Part shown: positions 9,858 to 18,555 of the stretch, piece by piece | Layout of the letters: each line of letters opens with the position of its first letter | Numbering within the stretch: the stretch's first letter is position 1 | Assembly (NCBI RefSeq): GCF_036226665.1 | Contig: NZ_CP109007.1 | Location: 186,001 to 250,000 of the forward strand | Length of the DNA stretch: 64,000 bases | Direction of reading: 5' to 3' | Source of the DNA: Streptomyces sp. NBC_00691 | GTDB taxonomy: Bacteria; Actinomycetota; Actinomycetes; Streptomycetales; Streptomycetaceae | The notes under the pieces: model-generated | Told to the model about the DNA's origin: nothing | The model's database searches: none | What the model saw: the letters and a program-made list of their open reading frames with translations, nothing else | Made by a program: the position numbers and the translations under genes

Positions 9858-9883
9858 TCTTCGAAGCGGCCCTGGACATATGG
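9858..9883. promoter_or_regulatory. Putative operator upstream of PucR-type regulator
   Basis: TCTTCGAA (9858-9865) and ACATATGG (9876-9883) lie 28-53 bp before the regulator start. The same two 8-mers occur, in the opposite order, in the dpp/glycosidase divergent promoter at 8051-8068. Each contains a palindromic core (TTCGAA, CATATG). Autoregulation plus control of the divergent promoter by the same protein is the simplest inference. Confidence 0.4.
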
Positions 9884-9910
9884 TCGACAGGCCGAACCGC
9901 TTCGTGGACC

Positions 9911-11455
9911 ATGCGTCCCATGCCTCTCACCGTTCGCGACCTGTTGGCCATCCCCTCCCTTCGACTCCGCCTGGTGGCGGGGAGTTCGGGACTCGGCCGG
10001 GTCATCGAGGCAGCGCACGCCACCGAGAACATCCGTCCCGCGTCCTGGCTCGAGGGCGCCGAAGTGGTGATGACCAGCTGTCTGCTGCTGTCGGGCGACG
10101 AGAGCGACTGTGCGGCGTACGTCGAAGAGCTCAGTGCCGGAAAGGCAGCCGCCCTCATCGTGGGGGTGGGCCCCGGCCTTCCCCTGCAGACCGTGCCGGC
10201 CGCCTTGGCCCACCATGCCGAACTGGCCGGGATGCCCGTGCTCACGGCGCCGCCGGGCGTCGCGTTCGCCGCCGTCACCAAAGCCGTGTTCGCCGCCCGC
10301 GCGTCCGAGGAGCGACGCCTGCTGGAGAAGACCCTTCGCACCCAGCGCCGCCTGTCCTCCGCGGCAGCCTCCGGCGACGGACTGAAAGGACTGCTTTCGT
10401 CCTGGTTCCAGGCGGTGCACTCAGGCGTCGCCGTCTGCGATGCCTCAGGACGGCTGCTCGGCTCGGCAGGGACCGACGGACAAGAGCTCCTGACGAACGC
10501 CGCCCCGGTGATCGAGACCGTCGCACTGCACGGGCTCCGGGGAAGCGGCGGCGCCGACCTGCCCTGCGGAAGACTGGTCGTGCAGCCACTCGGCACCACC
10601 AGGCTGCGCGGCTTCCTCATCCTGCTGAACGCCGACTCGGCGGAAGCACGGCTGCTCATCAGCGTCCTGGTCTCCCTGCTCTCGGTCGAACTGGAGCGCC
10701 GCCACCTGGCGGATGAGCCCCAACGCCGTCGCCGGGCGGCCCTTCTCGCCCGACTGTTCCAGAACGACATCACGGCCGAACAGGCGCGCTCCCTGCTGCA
10801 GACCGCCGGCGTTCCCTCCTCCACCATTCGGGCCGTGGCCGTGCTCGCCGCCGGCGAGCCGGTCGAGCTCGCGGCGGACCTCGCCCTGGCCGTGCCGGGA
10901 GGACTGGCACGCGTGACCGGCGGCAGGGTGGAGATGGTCGTCTCGGAAGACCTGGACACCGCGGCGGTGCTCCGGCGCTTCGCTCCGGGCCGTCCGGCGG
11001 GGATCGGCCCGGCGGTCGCCCCCCAGTACGCAGCGCTCTCCATGCGCCAGGCGCTCGCCCTCCTGTCCTCCAGTGCGGAGCTGGGGCGTCCTGTCAGCGC
11101 CTCCGAGGCCGGGTCCGTCAGGCTCCTGCTCAGCCTCGGAAATCCCGCGACGCTGGCCGCGTTCGCCGACACGGTGCTGGCGCCGCTCGACGCGGCCGAC
11201 CCCGGAGGAGAGCTCATCGAAACCCTCCGGGTCTGGCTCGAGACAAACGGCTCCTGGGCCGAGACCTCCTCCCTGCTCGGCCTGCACCGGCACACCGTCC
11301 AGAACCGCATCGAAAAGGTCGCCAGGCTGACGGGACGGCAGCAGGACCGTGCCGAAGACCGGGTGGACCTGTGGCTGGCGCTGACCGCACGTGCGGTGGG
11401 AACGCCCCTCCCTCATCAGCAGAGATACCGGAACGCCCTCCCCACACAGGGCTAA
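9911..11455 (+). CDS. PucR/CdaR-family transcriptional regulator
   Basis: This 514-residue regulator begins with a PucR-type sensor domain (TVRDLLAIPSLRLRLVAG, about 5-120). It has a poorly conserved GAF-like middle and ends in the HTH_30 domain (LETNGSWAETSSLLGLHRHTVQNRI, about 435-475). The family includes activators of purine, sugar-diacid and other catabolic genes. Its place between the glycosidase and the M23 peptidase, and shared motifs in both promoters, suggest that it controls this cell-wall degradation island. The start could also be the ATG at 9920. No effector can be deduced. Confidence 0.85.
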   Translation: MRPMPLTVRDLLAIPSLRLRLVAGSSGLGRVIEAAHATENIRPASWLEGAEVVMTSCLLLSGDESDCAAYVEELSAGKAAALIVGVGPGLPLQTVPAALAHHAELAGMPVLTAPPGVAFAAVTKAVFAARASEERRLLEKTLRTQRRLSSAAASGDGLKGLLSSWFQAVHSGVAVCDASGRLLGSAGTDGQELLTNAAPVIETVALHGLRGSGGADLPCGRLVVQPLGTTRLRGFLILLNADSAEARLLISVLVSLLSVELERRHLADEPQRRRRAALLARLFQNDITAEQARSLLQTAGVPSSTIRAVAVLAAGEPVELAADLALAVPGGLARVTGGRVEMVVSEDLDTAAVLRRFAPGRPAGIGPAVAPQYAALSMRQALALLSSSAELGRPVSASEAGSVRLLLSLGNPATLAAFADTVLAPLDAADPGGELIETLRVWLETNGSWAETSSLLGLHRHTVQNRIEKVARLTGRQQDRAEDRVDLWLALTARAVGTPLPHQQRYRNALPTQG

Positions 11456-11638
11456 ACAGTCCAAGCACTCTGCGGCCGGATCGACATCCCGTCCATTTCA
11501 AGACAGTCGGCCTGGTTCCTACCGTACGGCTGCCGACCACACTCCCAGCGAGCGGCCACGATGCTCCGGCCTCCCGGAGTACCCGTTCCGCGTCGAGGTC
11601 ACCGAGGTCGGCAACCGTACGAGCAGAGGGGACCGTCC

Positions 11639-12631
11639 ATGTTCTCGGCATCCGCCGTCTCCACCACGCACCGCTTCCGCAACAGGGACACGCGAGCAAT
11701 GGTCACCACGCTCGTCGCGGTCCTGCTCCTCGGGCTGCTCTCCGCTGTCCCGGCCCACGCGGCCGTTCCGGACTGGCCGCTGCTGCAGAAGGGAGCGACC
11801 GGGAACAACGTCGCCAGCCTCCAGTTCCTCCTCCGCCAGCAAGGGAAGGGCGTCAGCGCCAACGCCGAGTACGACGCACAGACCAGAAGCGCCGTGATCT
11901 CCTACCAGCAGAGCCAAGGGCTCGCTGCCGACGGAATCGTCGGCCCGGCCACCTGGAGCAGGCTCGTGGTCCCCCTCGCTCCCGGTTCCACCCAGGCGAA
12001 CGCCGTCCGCGCTCTGCAGTTCCAGCTCCGCAAGCACGGGTACGTCCTCGCTGCCGACGGTGCCTTCGGGGAGCAGACGAGCGCCGCGGTCCAGAACTAC
12101 ACGGCGCAGCACCAGCTCACCGGGGGAACCACGGTGGACATCGCCACCTGGCGGCATCTGCTCGCCTCGACCCCTGGATCCGGCCCCCTGGGAACGTACG
12201 CCTTCGTCATTCCCCGTACGGCTGTCTTCGACGGTCGCGAAAGCCTCCTGTGGCCGCACCATGACTACCCGGCCGCCGACATCGCGGTCGAGACGGGTAC
12301 GCCCGCCTACGCCATCACGTCGGGCACCGCCCGCCTCAACGGCGGACTGGACGACTCCTGCGGCCTTGGCGTGGCGATCGACGGCGACGACGGCGTCAGC
12401 TACCAGTACTGCCACCTCGACAGCCGCGACGTGGAGACCGGAGCCCGCGTGACAGCCGGTCAACTGGTCGCCCACACAGGCAACACGGGCAACTCCACCG
12501 GCCCCCATCTCCACTTCGGCATCTTCCGGCAGGGTGTGTCCGTCTGCCCCCAGCAACAGATTCTCGCTCTGTACGACGGCGTCACTCCGCCCTCTCCGTG
12601 GACCCTTCCCGCGACAGGCTGCACCTCCTGA
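11639..12631 (+). CDS. Secreted M23 peptidase with two peptidoglycan-binding domains
   Basis: This protein of about 330 residues has a signal peptide (hydrophobic segment ending AVPAHA). It then has two PG_binding_1 repeats (about 45-105 and 112-170; LLQKGATGNNVASLQFLL and ANAVRALQFQLRKHG). A C-terminal M23/LytM metallopeptidase domain follows, with the zinc motifs HHDYPAADIA (HxxxD) and GPHLHFG (HxH). M23 enzymes cut peptide cross-bridges in peptidoglycan. I start at ATG 11639, which has a GAGGGG site; the open frame extends further upstream without a better signal. It lies 184 bp after the regulator gene. Confidence 0.88.
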   Translation: MFSASAVSTTHRFRNRDTRAMVTTLVAVLLLGLLSAVPAHAAVPDWPLLQKGATGNNVASLQFLLRQQGKGVSANAEYDAQTRSAVISYQQSQGLAADGIVGPATWSRLVVPLAPGSTQANAVRALQFQLRKHGYVLAADGAFGEQTSAAVQNYTAQHQLTGGTTVDIATWRHLLASTPGSGPLGTYAFVIPRTAVFDGRESLLWPHHDYPAADIAVETGTPAYAITSGTARLNGGLDDSCGLGVAIDGDDGVSYQYCHLDSRDVETGARVTAGQLVAHTGNTGNSTGPHLHFGIFRQGVSVCPQQQILALYDGVTPPSPWTLPATGCTS

Positions 12632-12713
12632 CTCCGAGGGCGGCCGATCCGAGCGATCGCCCTCCGTGCTCCCCCGGGGGGGGAGCTGGACCCGCCTCTC
12701 GAAGGGAGAGCCA

Positions 12714-13886
12714 GTGACCACGGAAACCGCACCTCACCGCCGGGCCCGCGCGGAGATCGACCTGGGTGCGCTGCGACACAACGTCCGGGCGCTCCGCGGC
12801 GGCATCGCACCCCACGTCCAGCTGATGGCCGTGGTCAAGGCCGACGGGTACGGTCACGGCGCCCTCCGCTGTGCCCGGGCGGCGCTCGCCGCGGGTGCCT
12901 CCTGGCTGGGCACGGCCACGCCTCACGAGGCACTCGCCCTGCGGGCCGCGGGCATCACCGACGTACCCGTACTGTGCTGGCTGTGGGCCCCGGGCGATCC
13001 GTTGGCTCGCGGTATCAAGGCCGGGCTCGACATATCGGTGAGCGCCCGGTGGGCCCTCGACGAGGTACGCGCGGCGGCTCGGGCCACCGGGAGGCCCGCC
13101 CGCATCCAGCTCAAAGCGGACACAGGGCTGGACCGCAACGGCTGCCGGCCCGCCGACTGGCCTCGGCTCGTCGGCGAGGCGCTGGAGGCGCAGGGGGACG
13201 ACCTGGTCAAGGTCACCGGCCTCTGGTCGCACCTGGCCTGCGCCGACGTACCCGGCCACCCTTTGAACGCCACGCAGGTGGACACCTTCCGCTCGATGGT
13301 CGAGCAGGCGGAGAGGGCAGGGATCGAGCCCGAGGTTCGGCACCTCGCCAACTCGGCGGCGACCCTGACCCTCTCCGAGGCCCACTTCGACCTGGTCCGG
13401 GCAGGCATCGCCCTCTACGGACTCTCGCCCGGACCCGACATCGGCACGCCTGCCCGCCTCGGACTGCGGCCGGCGATGTCGCTGAAGGCGAGCACGGCCC
13501 TGGTGAAGCACCTGCCGGGCGGCCACGGCGTGTCGTACGGACGGCACCATGTCACCCGGGACGAGACGACCGTGGGACTGATCCCTCTCGGGTACGCGGA
13601 CGGGATCCCCCGGCACGCCTCGGGCCGCGGCCCCGTTCTCATCGGGGACGCCATCCGCCAGGTGGCCGGGCAGGTAGCCATGGACCAGTTCATGGTCGAC
13701 CTCGGCGGCGACACCCCGGATCCGGGCTCGCCCGCCGTCCTCTTCGGACCCGGAAGCCGGGGCGAACCGACGGCCCAGGACTGGGCCGAGGCGGCCGACA
13801 CCATCGTGTACGACATCGTCACCCGTATCGGGACGCGCGTTCCCCGCGTGTACGTGAACGGCGGAGACGAACACCCCACGCCCTGA
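12714..13886 (+). CDS. alr: Alanine racemase
   Basis: This is a PLP enzyme of about 390 residues interconverting L- and D-alanine. The PLP lysine motif is near the N-terminus (AVVKADGYGHG), the barrel domain follows, and the C-terminal beta domain starts around SYGRHHVT with the conserved QVAMDQFMVD. GTG 12714 is chosen because GAAGGGAGAG precedes it and residues align from there (RARAEIDLGALRHN). It is probably a second, accessory copy next to wall-degrading enzymes, where it could recycle or feed D-Ala released from stem peptides. That role is inferred from context. Confidence 0.92.
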   Translation: MTTETAPHRRARAEIDLGALRHNVRALRGGIAPHVQLMAVVKADGYGHGALRCARAALAAGASWLGTATPHEALALRAAGITDVPVLCWLWAPGDPLARGIKAGLDISVSARWALDEVRAAARATGRPARIQLKADTGLDRNGCRPADWPRLVGEALEAQGDDLVKVTGLWSHLACADVPGHPLNATQVDTFRSMVEQAERAGIEPEVRHLANSAATLTLSEAHFDLVRAGIALYGLSPGPDIGTPARLGLRPAMSLKASTALVKHLPGGHGVSYGRHHVTRDETTVGLIPLGYADGIPRHASGRGPVLIGDAIRQVAGQVAMDQFMVDLGGDTPDPGSPAVLFGPGSRGEPTAQDWAEAADTIVYDIVTRIGTRVPRVYVNGGDEHPTP

Positions 13887-14055
13887 CCCTCGGACGGCGC
13901 GCCCTCGACACCGCCCACGCGCGTGCCTCTCCTGCACAGCACCGAGGACGACGGGCGCGCTGCCACCACGTCACCAGGTTCGCCGGACCCCAGATCCCTC
14001 CTTCACGCGGGGCATCCGCGCCGAAGGACCGTTCCTTCTCAACCAGGAGATCAGC

Positions 14056-14565
14056 ATGAAGGTCCGTTCCGTCATGACCGCGCTGGCACTCGTCACCGGT
14101 GCCCTGTTCGCTCCCGGATTCGGCGTTCTCACCGCCACCGTCGACGCCCACGCCGTCACCAAGATCAGTCACGCCACCGCCGCGTCGATGTTCAGCGCCT
14201 CCGGGATCACCTGGTCGTCCTCCGGCAACTGTTCCGACCGGAACGACCCCACCTGCACGTCCTTCGAGCAACTCAACCTCGCCACCGCCCAGGGCGCGCA
14301 GACCCTCAAGAGCGCGAGCTCCTGTGCCCTCACCATCACGGGCGGCACGGAGACGGGTCACGCGAGCGGCACGTACTCCCACTGGAACGGCTACAAGCTC
14401 GACTTCGGCAAGGCCAAGTGCCTGGCCACGTACATCCAAGGCAACTTCACCTACATCGGCCTGCGCGGTGACGGGGCCCCGCAGTGGCAGTCCGGCGCCG
14501 GCAACGTCTACGCCGACGAAGGGAACCACTGGGACGTGACCTTCTACAACTGCGGCGGCTGCTGA
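14056..14565 (+). CDS. Small secreted protein with M15-like zinc-peptidase motif
   Basis: This 169-residue protein has a signal peptide (about residues 1-33, ending VDAHA). The mature part has HASGTYSHWNGYKLDF followed by NHWDVTFYN. The spacing SHxxGxxxD plus HW resembles the zinc site of M15 (D-Ala-D-Ala or L-Ala-D-Glu type) peptidases. Cysteines (about five) suggest disulfides, and the chain ends CGGC. Function is not certain, but the motif and the neighbours (amidase, M23, alanine racemase) point to a wall peptidase. ATG 14056 has an AGGAG site. Confidence 0.6.
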   Translation: MKVRSVMTALALVTGALFAPGFGVLTATVDAHAVTKISHATAASMFSASGITWSSSGNCSDRNDPTCTSFEQLNLATAQGAQTLKSASSCALTITGGTETGHASGTYSHWNGYKLDFGKAKCLATYIQGNFTYIGLRGDGAPQWQSGAGNVYADEGNHWDVTFYNCGGC

Positions 14566-15004
14566 CCGCCTCCTCCGTCCGCCAGATGCGCGCGGGGCGG
14601 GCCGGCGGCCGAACCCGCCGCCTGCCCACTGCCGGACACACCGTTCGCCGGCAGCCGGGCCCAGCCTGCCTGCCACGCGTTCCGGAAGCGATCGCCAGAG
14701 CGATACGCACTCCATCGCGCCCCGCCCCTGACGAACAGCGCGCACGCCTACCCCCTCGCCGTGGACGGCCGGTACGGACCAGGCTCCGACGCGGCCTGCC
14801 GGGACACGGCGCCCCCGAGACCATCATGGCTCGGGGGCGTCGCCGTCCGCTGACGGAAGGGGATCCGACGGGGGTGGGCAGACTCCGTAATAGCCAGTAC
14901 ATTTACACTTCGAAGCTCCATGATCTGAAACGTGTGAGGCCGGATTACGCGGCCTGTCCGACTGCGCTCAACTCTCGGCGCAACCCGCCGCAGAAGGGAA
15001 AGCC
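14566..15004. other. Non-coding gap before RpiR regulator
   Basis: No convincing gene is seen in these 439 bp. It holds a hairpin (14810-14839) and then a relatively AT-rich stretch (about 14885-14940) that includes a perfect CTTCGAAG palindrome at 14908-14915. That stretch probably holds the promoter of the regulator that starts at 15005. Confidence 0.5.
14810..14839 (+). terminator. Hairpin terminator
   Basis: A perfect 10-bp stem (CGCCCCCGAG / CTCGGGGGCG) with a 10-nt loop lies about 245 bp after the small secreted protein and before the RpiR promoter. It separates the two clusters. Confidence 0.55.
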
Positions 15005-15883
15005 ATGAGTTCCACGCTGGCCGACGAGATCCGCAGTCGGCTCGGAGAGCTGAGCCCTGCCGAACGCAAGGTCGCGCGCATCCTCCTGGCGGGGTACCCC
15101 GCCGCGGTCTTCGAGACCGTCGCCACCATCGCGGAGCGGGCCGGCGTGTCCGCACCCACGGTCCTGAGGTGCGCCTCGCGACTCGGGTACAAGGGTTTCC
15201 CCGACCTGCAGGCTGCCCTTCGCAAGGAGCTCGACGCGCGCAACGCCTCCCCCATCACCCTGTACACCGCCGCCGAGCCGGCGGAGCAGCGGGCGACGGC
15301 GTCCCAGGAGGGCTCCTTCGCCGCGCACCTCGGGGAACGGTCGGCGCTCGTACGGCAGGCAGTGTCGCAGACTTTCGACGAGGTGGCGCCGCGCGAGTTC
15401 GAGGACGCCGTGAGCCTCCTCGGCGATCCCAAGCGGCGGGTGCACCTGGCCGGAGGACGCTTCACGCACCTTCTCGCCGAGTATCTGGGGCTGCATCTGA
15501 TGCAGTTCCGCGATCAGGTGAGCCTCCTCCCCCACAAGGACGTGGAGCGGACGTCTTTCCTCACTCAGCTCGGCCGTCGTGACGTCACGGTCCTTTTCGA
15601 CTACCGGCGCTACGAGGCCGACAAGACACTGATCGCCGAACTGGCCCGGGAACGGGGCGGCAGAGTCATCGTGTTCACCGACCCGTGGCTCTCCCCCGCC
15701 GCCGCCCACGCGGATGTCGTTCTCATCACCCAGGTCAACTCGGACTCGCCCTACGACAGCCTGACCCCCGCGATGGCGATCGTCGAGTCGCTCGTCGCCG
15801 CCGTCCTGGACCGTGTCGGCGGCGACGGCCACGAACGCATGAAGGAAGCCGAGAGGATCGCCCGGCGCACCGGACTCCTGTGA
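15005..15883 (+). CDS. MurR/RpiR-family transcriptional regulator (HTH + SIS)
   Basis: This 292-residue protein has an HTH_6 domain (about 1-80; SPAERKVARILLAGYPAAVF, then ERAGVSAPTVLRCASRLGYKGF). A SIS sugar-isomerase-like sensing domain (about 125-265) follows. RpiR members usually sense phosphosugars, but some control amino-acid genes. The gene is tail-to-tail with the first binding-protein gene of the neighbouring importer. It is the only dedicated regulator inside the cyanophycin-type locus, so it is the best candidate to control it. That link is inference from position. Confidence 0.85.
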   Translation: MSSTLADEIRSRLGELSPAERKVARILLAGYPAAVFETVATIAERAGVSAPTVLRCASRLGYKGFPDLQAALRKELDARNASPITLYTAAEPAEQRATASQEGSFAAHLGERSALVRQAVSQTFDEVAPREFEDAVSLLGDPKRRVHLAGGRFTHLLAEYLGLHLMQFRDQVSLLPHKDVERTSFLTQLGRRDVTVLFDYRRYEADKTLIAELARERGGRVIVFTDPWLSPAAAHADVVLITQVNSDSPYDSLTPAMAIVESLVAAVLDRVGGDGHERMKEAERIARRTGLL

Positions 15884-15982
15884 GGGACCGTTCCGCACTG
15901 GCGCGTCACGACGGCGGCGGCGGTCGGCCCCGGCAGACGGCAGAAGGCCTCGTGTCGGTGCCTGCTCGCCGACAGCGGAGGA

Positions 15983-16942
15983 TCAGTCGAGCGCTCCGTT
16001 GACGGTGGCCTCGGTGATCGCGATGTTCGGGACCCGGTACTTGATGAGGACCTTGCCGTACGTACCGTCGTCCATGAGGGACTGCAGGGCGGCCCGTATG
16101 GCTTCCGTGAGGCCCGGCTGGTCCTTCGAGACGCCGATGCCCATCGGGGAGGCGCTGTACTCGCCCACGGCCTTGCGTCCTGTCACCGTGGAGAACGACG
16201 TGCCGCCGTCCGCGGTGCTCGCTACGTACGCGGCGGTGACCTCGTCCAGGTAGTCGGCGACTACCTTGCCGCTGCGGAGCGCCAGTTGGGCCTCCGAGTC
16301 CTTCGAGAACGCAAGGATCTTCATGGGCGGAAGACCTTTCGCCTTGCACAGTTCCTGATGCTTCTGCAGCAGCTTCTGATGGTTGGTTCCGGTCTGCACC
16401 CCGACCGGCTTGCCGCATACGTCTGTCACTACGGTGATCTTCTCGGGGTTCCCCTTCGCCACGAGCCATCCGGGGCCGGCATTGAGGTAGTCGACGAAGT
16501 CCACCGCATTCTGCCGGGCCTTCTTGTCCGTCATGGCTGACATGACGGCGTCGAACCTCCCTGCCTGGACGGCGGGGAGGATCCCGTCGAACTTCTGCGG
16601 CGCGAAGTGGAACCTGACTCCCAGGCGGGCGCCCAGGGCCTGGCCGAGGTCGTGGTCGATGCCGGTGATCCGGGTGCTCCCCTCCTTGGCGTACATCTCG
16701 AAGGGAGGGTAGGGAACATCGGTGGCGACCCGGACCGTCCCCGCGGCTCGGACGGCCGGCGGCAGCATGCCGTAGAGCCTCGAATCCGGCTTGACCGTCA
16801 GGCCGGGGAGGACCTCCGCCGGGCCGGCCATACCGGACCGGTCCGGGGCGGGGGACGTCGTGTCGGACGGGCCGGCACAACCGGAACCGAGCGCGGTGAG
16901 AACAGCGAGTGCGGCCACCGTGGGGAAGGGGCGAACGGACAT
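15983..16942 (-). CDS. Amino-acid ABC transporter binding lipoprotein (SBP_bac_3), copy 1
   Basis: This lipoprotein of about 319 residues has a signal ending in a lipobox (LGSGC) and a bacterial extracellular solute-binding family 3 domain ([39 protein letters not shown]). I start at ATG 16942, preceded by GAAAGG; the longer frame to 17107 is hydrophilic and unlikely. It is clearly paralogous to the binding protein at 21484, with long identical blocks, yet only one permease and ATPase are present. It probably gives the importer a second specificity or affinity. Confidence 0.88.
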   Translation of the reverse strand: MSVRPFPTVAALAVLTALGSGCAGPSDTTSPAPDRSGMAGPAEVLPGLTVKPDSRLYGMLPPAVRAAGTVRVATDVPYPPFEMYAKEGSTRITGIDHDLGQALGARLGVRFHFAPQKFDGILPAVQAGRFDAVMSAMTDKKARQNAVDFVDYLNAGPGWLVAKGNPEKITVVTDVCGKPVGVQTGTNHQKLLQKHQELCKAKGLPPMKILAFSKDSEAQLALRSGKVVADYLDEVTAAYVASTADGGTSFSTVTGRKAVGEYSASPMGIGVSKDQPGLTEAIRAALQSLMDDGTYGKVLIKYRVPNIAITEATVNGALD

Positions 16943-17061
16943 GGAACGGCCTTTCTCGGGGGTGAGGGTCGGGCGGCTGAGCAGCGGAAGCGGGGCGAGC
17001 CGGGTCGCGGTGGCTGAGTGCGCTGCCCCCGCTGCGGATGTCGCCGTGGTCGGGGAGGGCG

Positions 17062-17097
17062 GGCGGAGCCGGTCCACCGCGGTGCGCTGGCTCCGCC
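17062..17097 (-). terminator. Hairpin after first cyanophycinase
   Basis: GGCGGAGCC (17062-17070) and GGCTCCGCC (17089-17097) form a 9-bp stem with an 18-nt loop directly downstream of the minus-strand cyanophycinase stop. It could attenuate transcription into the binding-protein gene that follows. Confidence 0.45.
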
Positions 17098-17103
17098 GCT
17101 GGT

Positions 17104-18393
17104 TCATCGGCCGGGCGCGACGTCGATCTGCAGGGCGACGAGCGTTCGGGCGGTGGCGCCGTCGCCGGTGAAGGCGGCGAAGCCTCGTGCCTTCGTGAAG
17201 GTCACGGTGAACTGCGGGTCGGTTTCGAAGGTCGTCGCGGTCGCGCGGTCCTGACCTCGCGTCGACGCGAGGGCTCGGGCCGTGGTCCGGAAGGAATACG
17301 CGGTGCCGTCAGGGTTCGCGGCGGAGTAGAAGATGTCGCCGTTGGCCGGCACTGCCGTCGTGGCCGTGGGCGTCAGCGCCTGCTTCCCGGCGGCGACCCG
17401 GGCCTTCCAGGTGCGGGTGTCGTACTGGTCGCCGTCGGTGAGGTAGCTGTACCGCGCCTTGCGGAGGGTCCAGCCGCGGGCGGATGCCTGGGCGCGGGCC
17501 TGACGCAGGTCGAGGACGGCCACCCCGTTGGGTCCGAGGACGGTCACCTGCTCGTCGCGTGTGCCGGGGCGGTCGACGACCAGGGCGGTGTTCTCGTCAA
17601 GGGCGTAGACGCGGTCGTGCCCGGTGTCGGAGGCGAGTCGCAGTGCGCGGCCTTCGCGTCCGTAGGCGCCCGTGTGGGTGTCGATGAGTCCGGAGCGGAG
17701 GAAGCCGAACCCTCCCCGGGGGAGGTAGCCGAGTCGGGCCGGGTCGTCGAAGTAGCCGGGTGCGCTGCCGCCGCGGAGGGCCTCGTAGGACTCGCCGCCG
17801 CTGACCATGTCGGGGCCGGAGGCGATCTGGGCGCCGGCTGAGGAGCCGGAGACGACGGCACCATGGGCGAGCTTGGCACGGATGGCGGCGAGGACCTTGG
17901 AGTCCTTCTGCCGGTCGCCCCGCAGGAGGGTGGTGACGTAGCGGTACTGGTCGCCGCCCCCGAAGAAGAAGCCGGTCATGGATTCGACCTGGGCGACGAC
18001 GGCGTCGGAGTCCGCGTTCATCACGTGGTCGATGTCGAGGGGGATCCACTGGGCGTCCGCGGCGCCGTGCCGCTTGAAGAGGTCGGCGTAGTAGGCGCCG
18101 TTGCAGGCGGAGTTGCTGCACAGGGCGGGGTCGTCGGCGTGGGGGTCCTGGCTCTCGGGTACGGAGGCGGCGGTGATGACGCCGATGCGGGCCTCAGGAC
18201 CACCGGCCCGCTTGATGATCTCCCCGTACACCTGGGCGTTGTTCTCCTTGAGGCCTCCGCCGATCAGGACGAGGGAGCCAGCGTGGACCTGGGACGGCCG
18301 GAGGTCGGCCTGGGCGGGGGAAGCGATGGTGAGGAGTGCGGCGGCGAGACCGCCGGCGAGGACGGTGCGGCGCGTGGCGGACGGGATGCGCAA
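17104..18393 (-). CDS. cphE: Secreted cyanophycinase (S51-like serine exopeptidase), copy 1
   Basis: This 429-residue protein has a Tat-like signal (RRTVLAGGLAAALLT...AQA). Cyanophycinase landmarks are present: IGGGLKEN at about 44, FFFGGGDQ (about 143-149), the nucleophile elbow GSSAG with Ser185, and DTHTGAYGREGR (238-249), the His/Arg substrate block. Such enzymes release beta-Asp-Arg dipeptides from cyanophycin; the signal makes this an extracellular form. The start is TTG 18393, supported by GGAGG 6 nt upstream. It lies 162 bp after the M20 gene, beyond a hairpin, and so may have its own promoter. The extra 120-130 C-terminal residues are not assigned. Confidence 0.85.
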   Translation of the reverse strand: MRIPSATRRTVLAGGLAAALLTIASPAQADLRPSQVHAGSLVLIGGGLKENNAQVYGEIIKRAGGPEARIGVITAASVPESQDPHADDPALCSNSACNGAYYADLFKRHGAADAQWIPLDIDHVMNADSDAVVAQVESMTGFFFGGGDQYRYVTTLLRGDRQKDSKVLAAIRAKLAHGAVVSGSSAGAQIASGPDMVSGGESYEALRGGSAPGYFDDPARLGYLPRGGFGFLRSGLIDTHTGAYGREGRALRLASDTGHDRVYALDENTALVVDRPGTRDEQVTVLGPNGVAVLDLRQARAQASARGWTLRKARYSYLTDGDQYDTRTWKARVAAGKQALTPTATTAVPANGDIFYSAANPDGTAYSFRTTARALASTRGQDRATATTFETDPQFTVTFTKARGFAAFTGDGATARTLVALQIDVAPGR

Positions 18394-18513
18394 GGGTGCC
18401 TCCGGCTGCGGGTGGTGGGGTGAGGGTCTTCCGTGGTGTACGAGCCGGGCCGACAGGCGCGTACGGGGAAGCCGGTGAGGGCCGTGTCGACCTTGCCGGG
18501 TCGACAGGCGCTC

Positions 18514-18544
18514 ACGGCGGAGGAGGGAAACCGTCCTCCGCCGT
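18514..18544 (-). terminator. Hairpin after M20 peptidase
   Basis: A perfect 11-bp stem (18514-18524 with 18534-18544, ACGGCGGAGGA / TCCTCCGCCGT) with a 9-nt loop lies 12 bp beyond the M20 stop. It is expected to end or weaken the importer-M20 transcript. Confidence 0.7.
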
Positions 18545-18555
18545 GCGGCGGCTGG

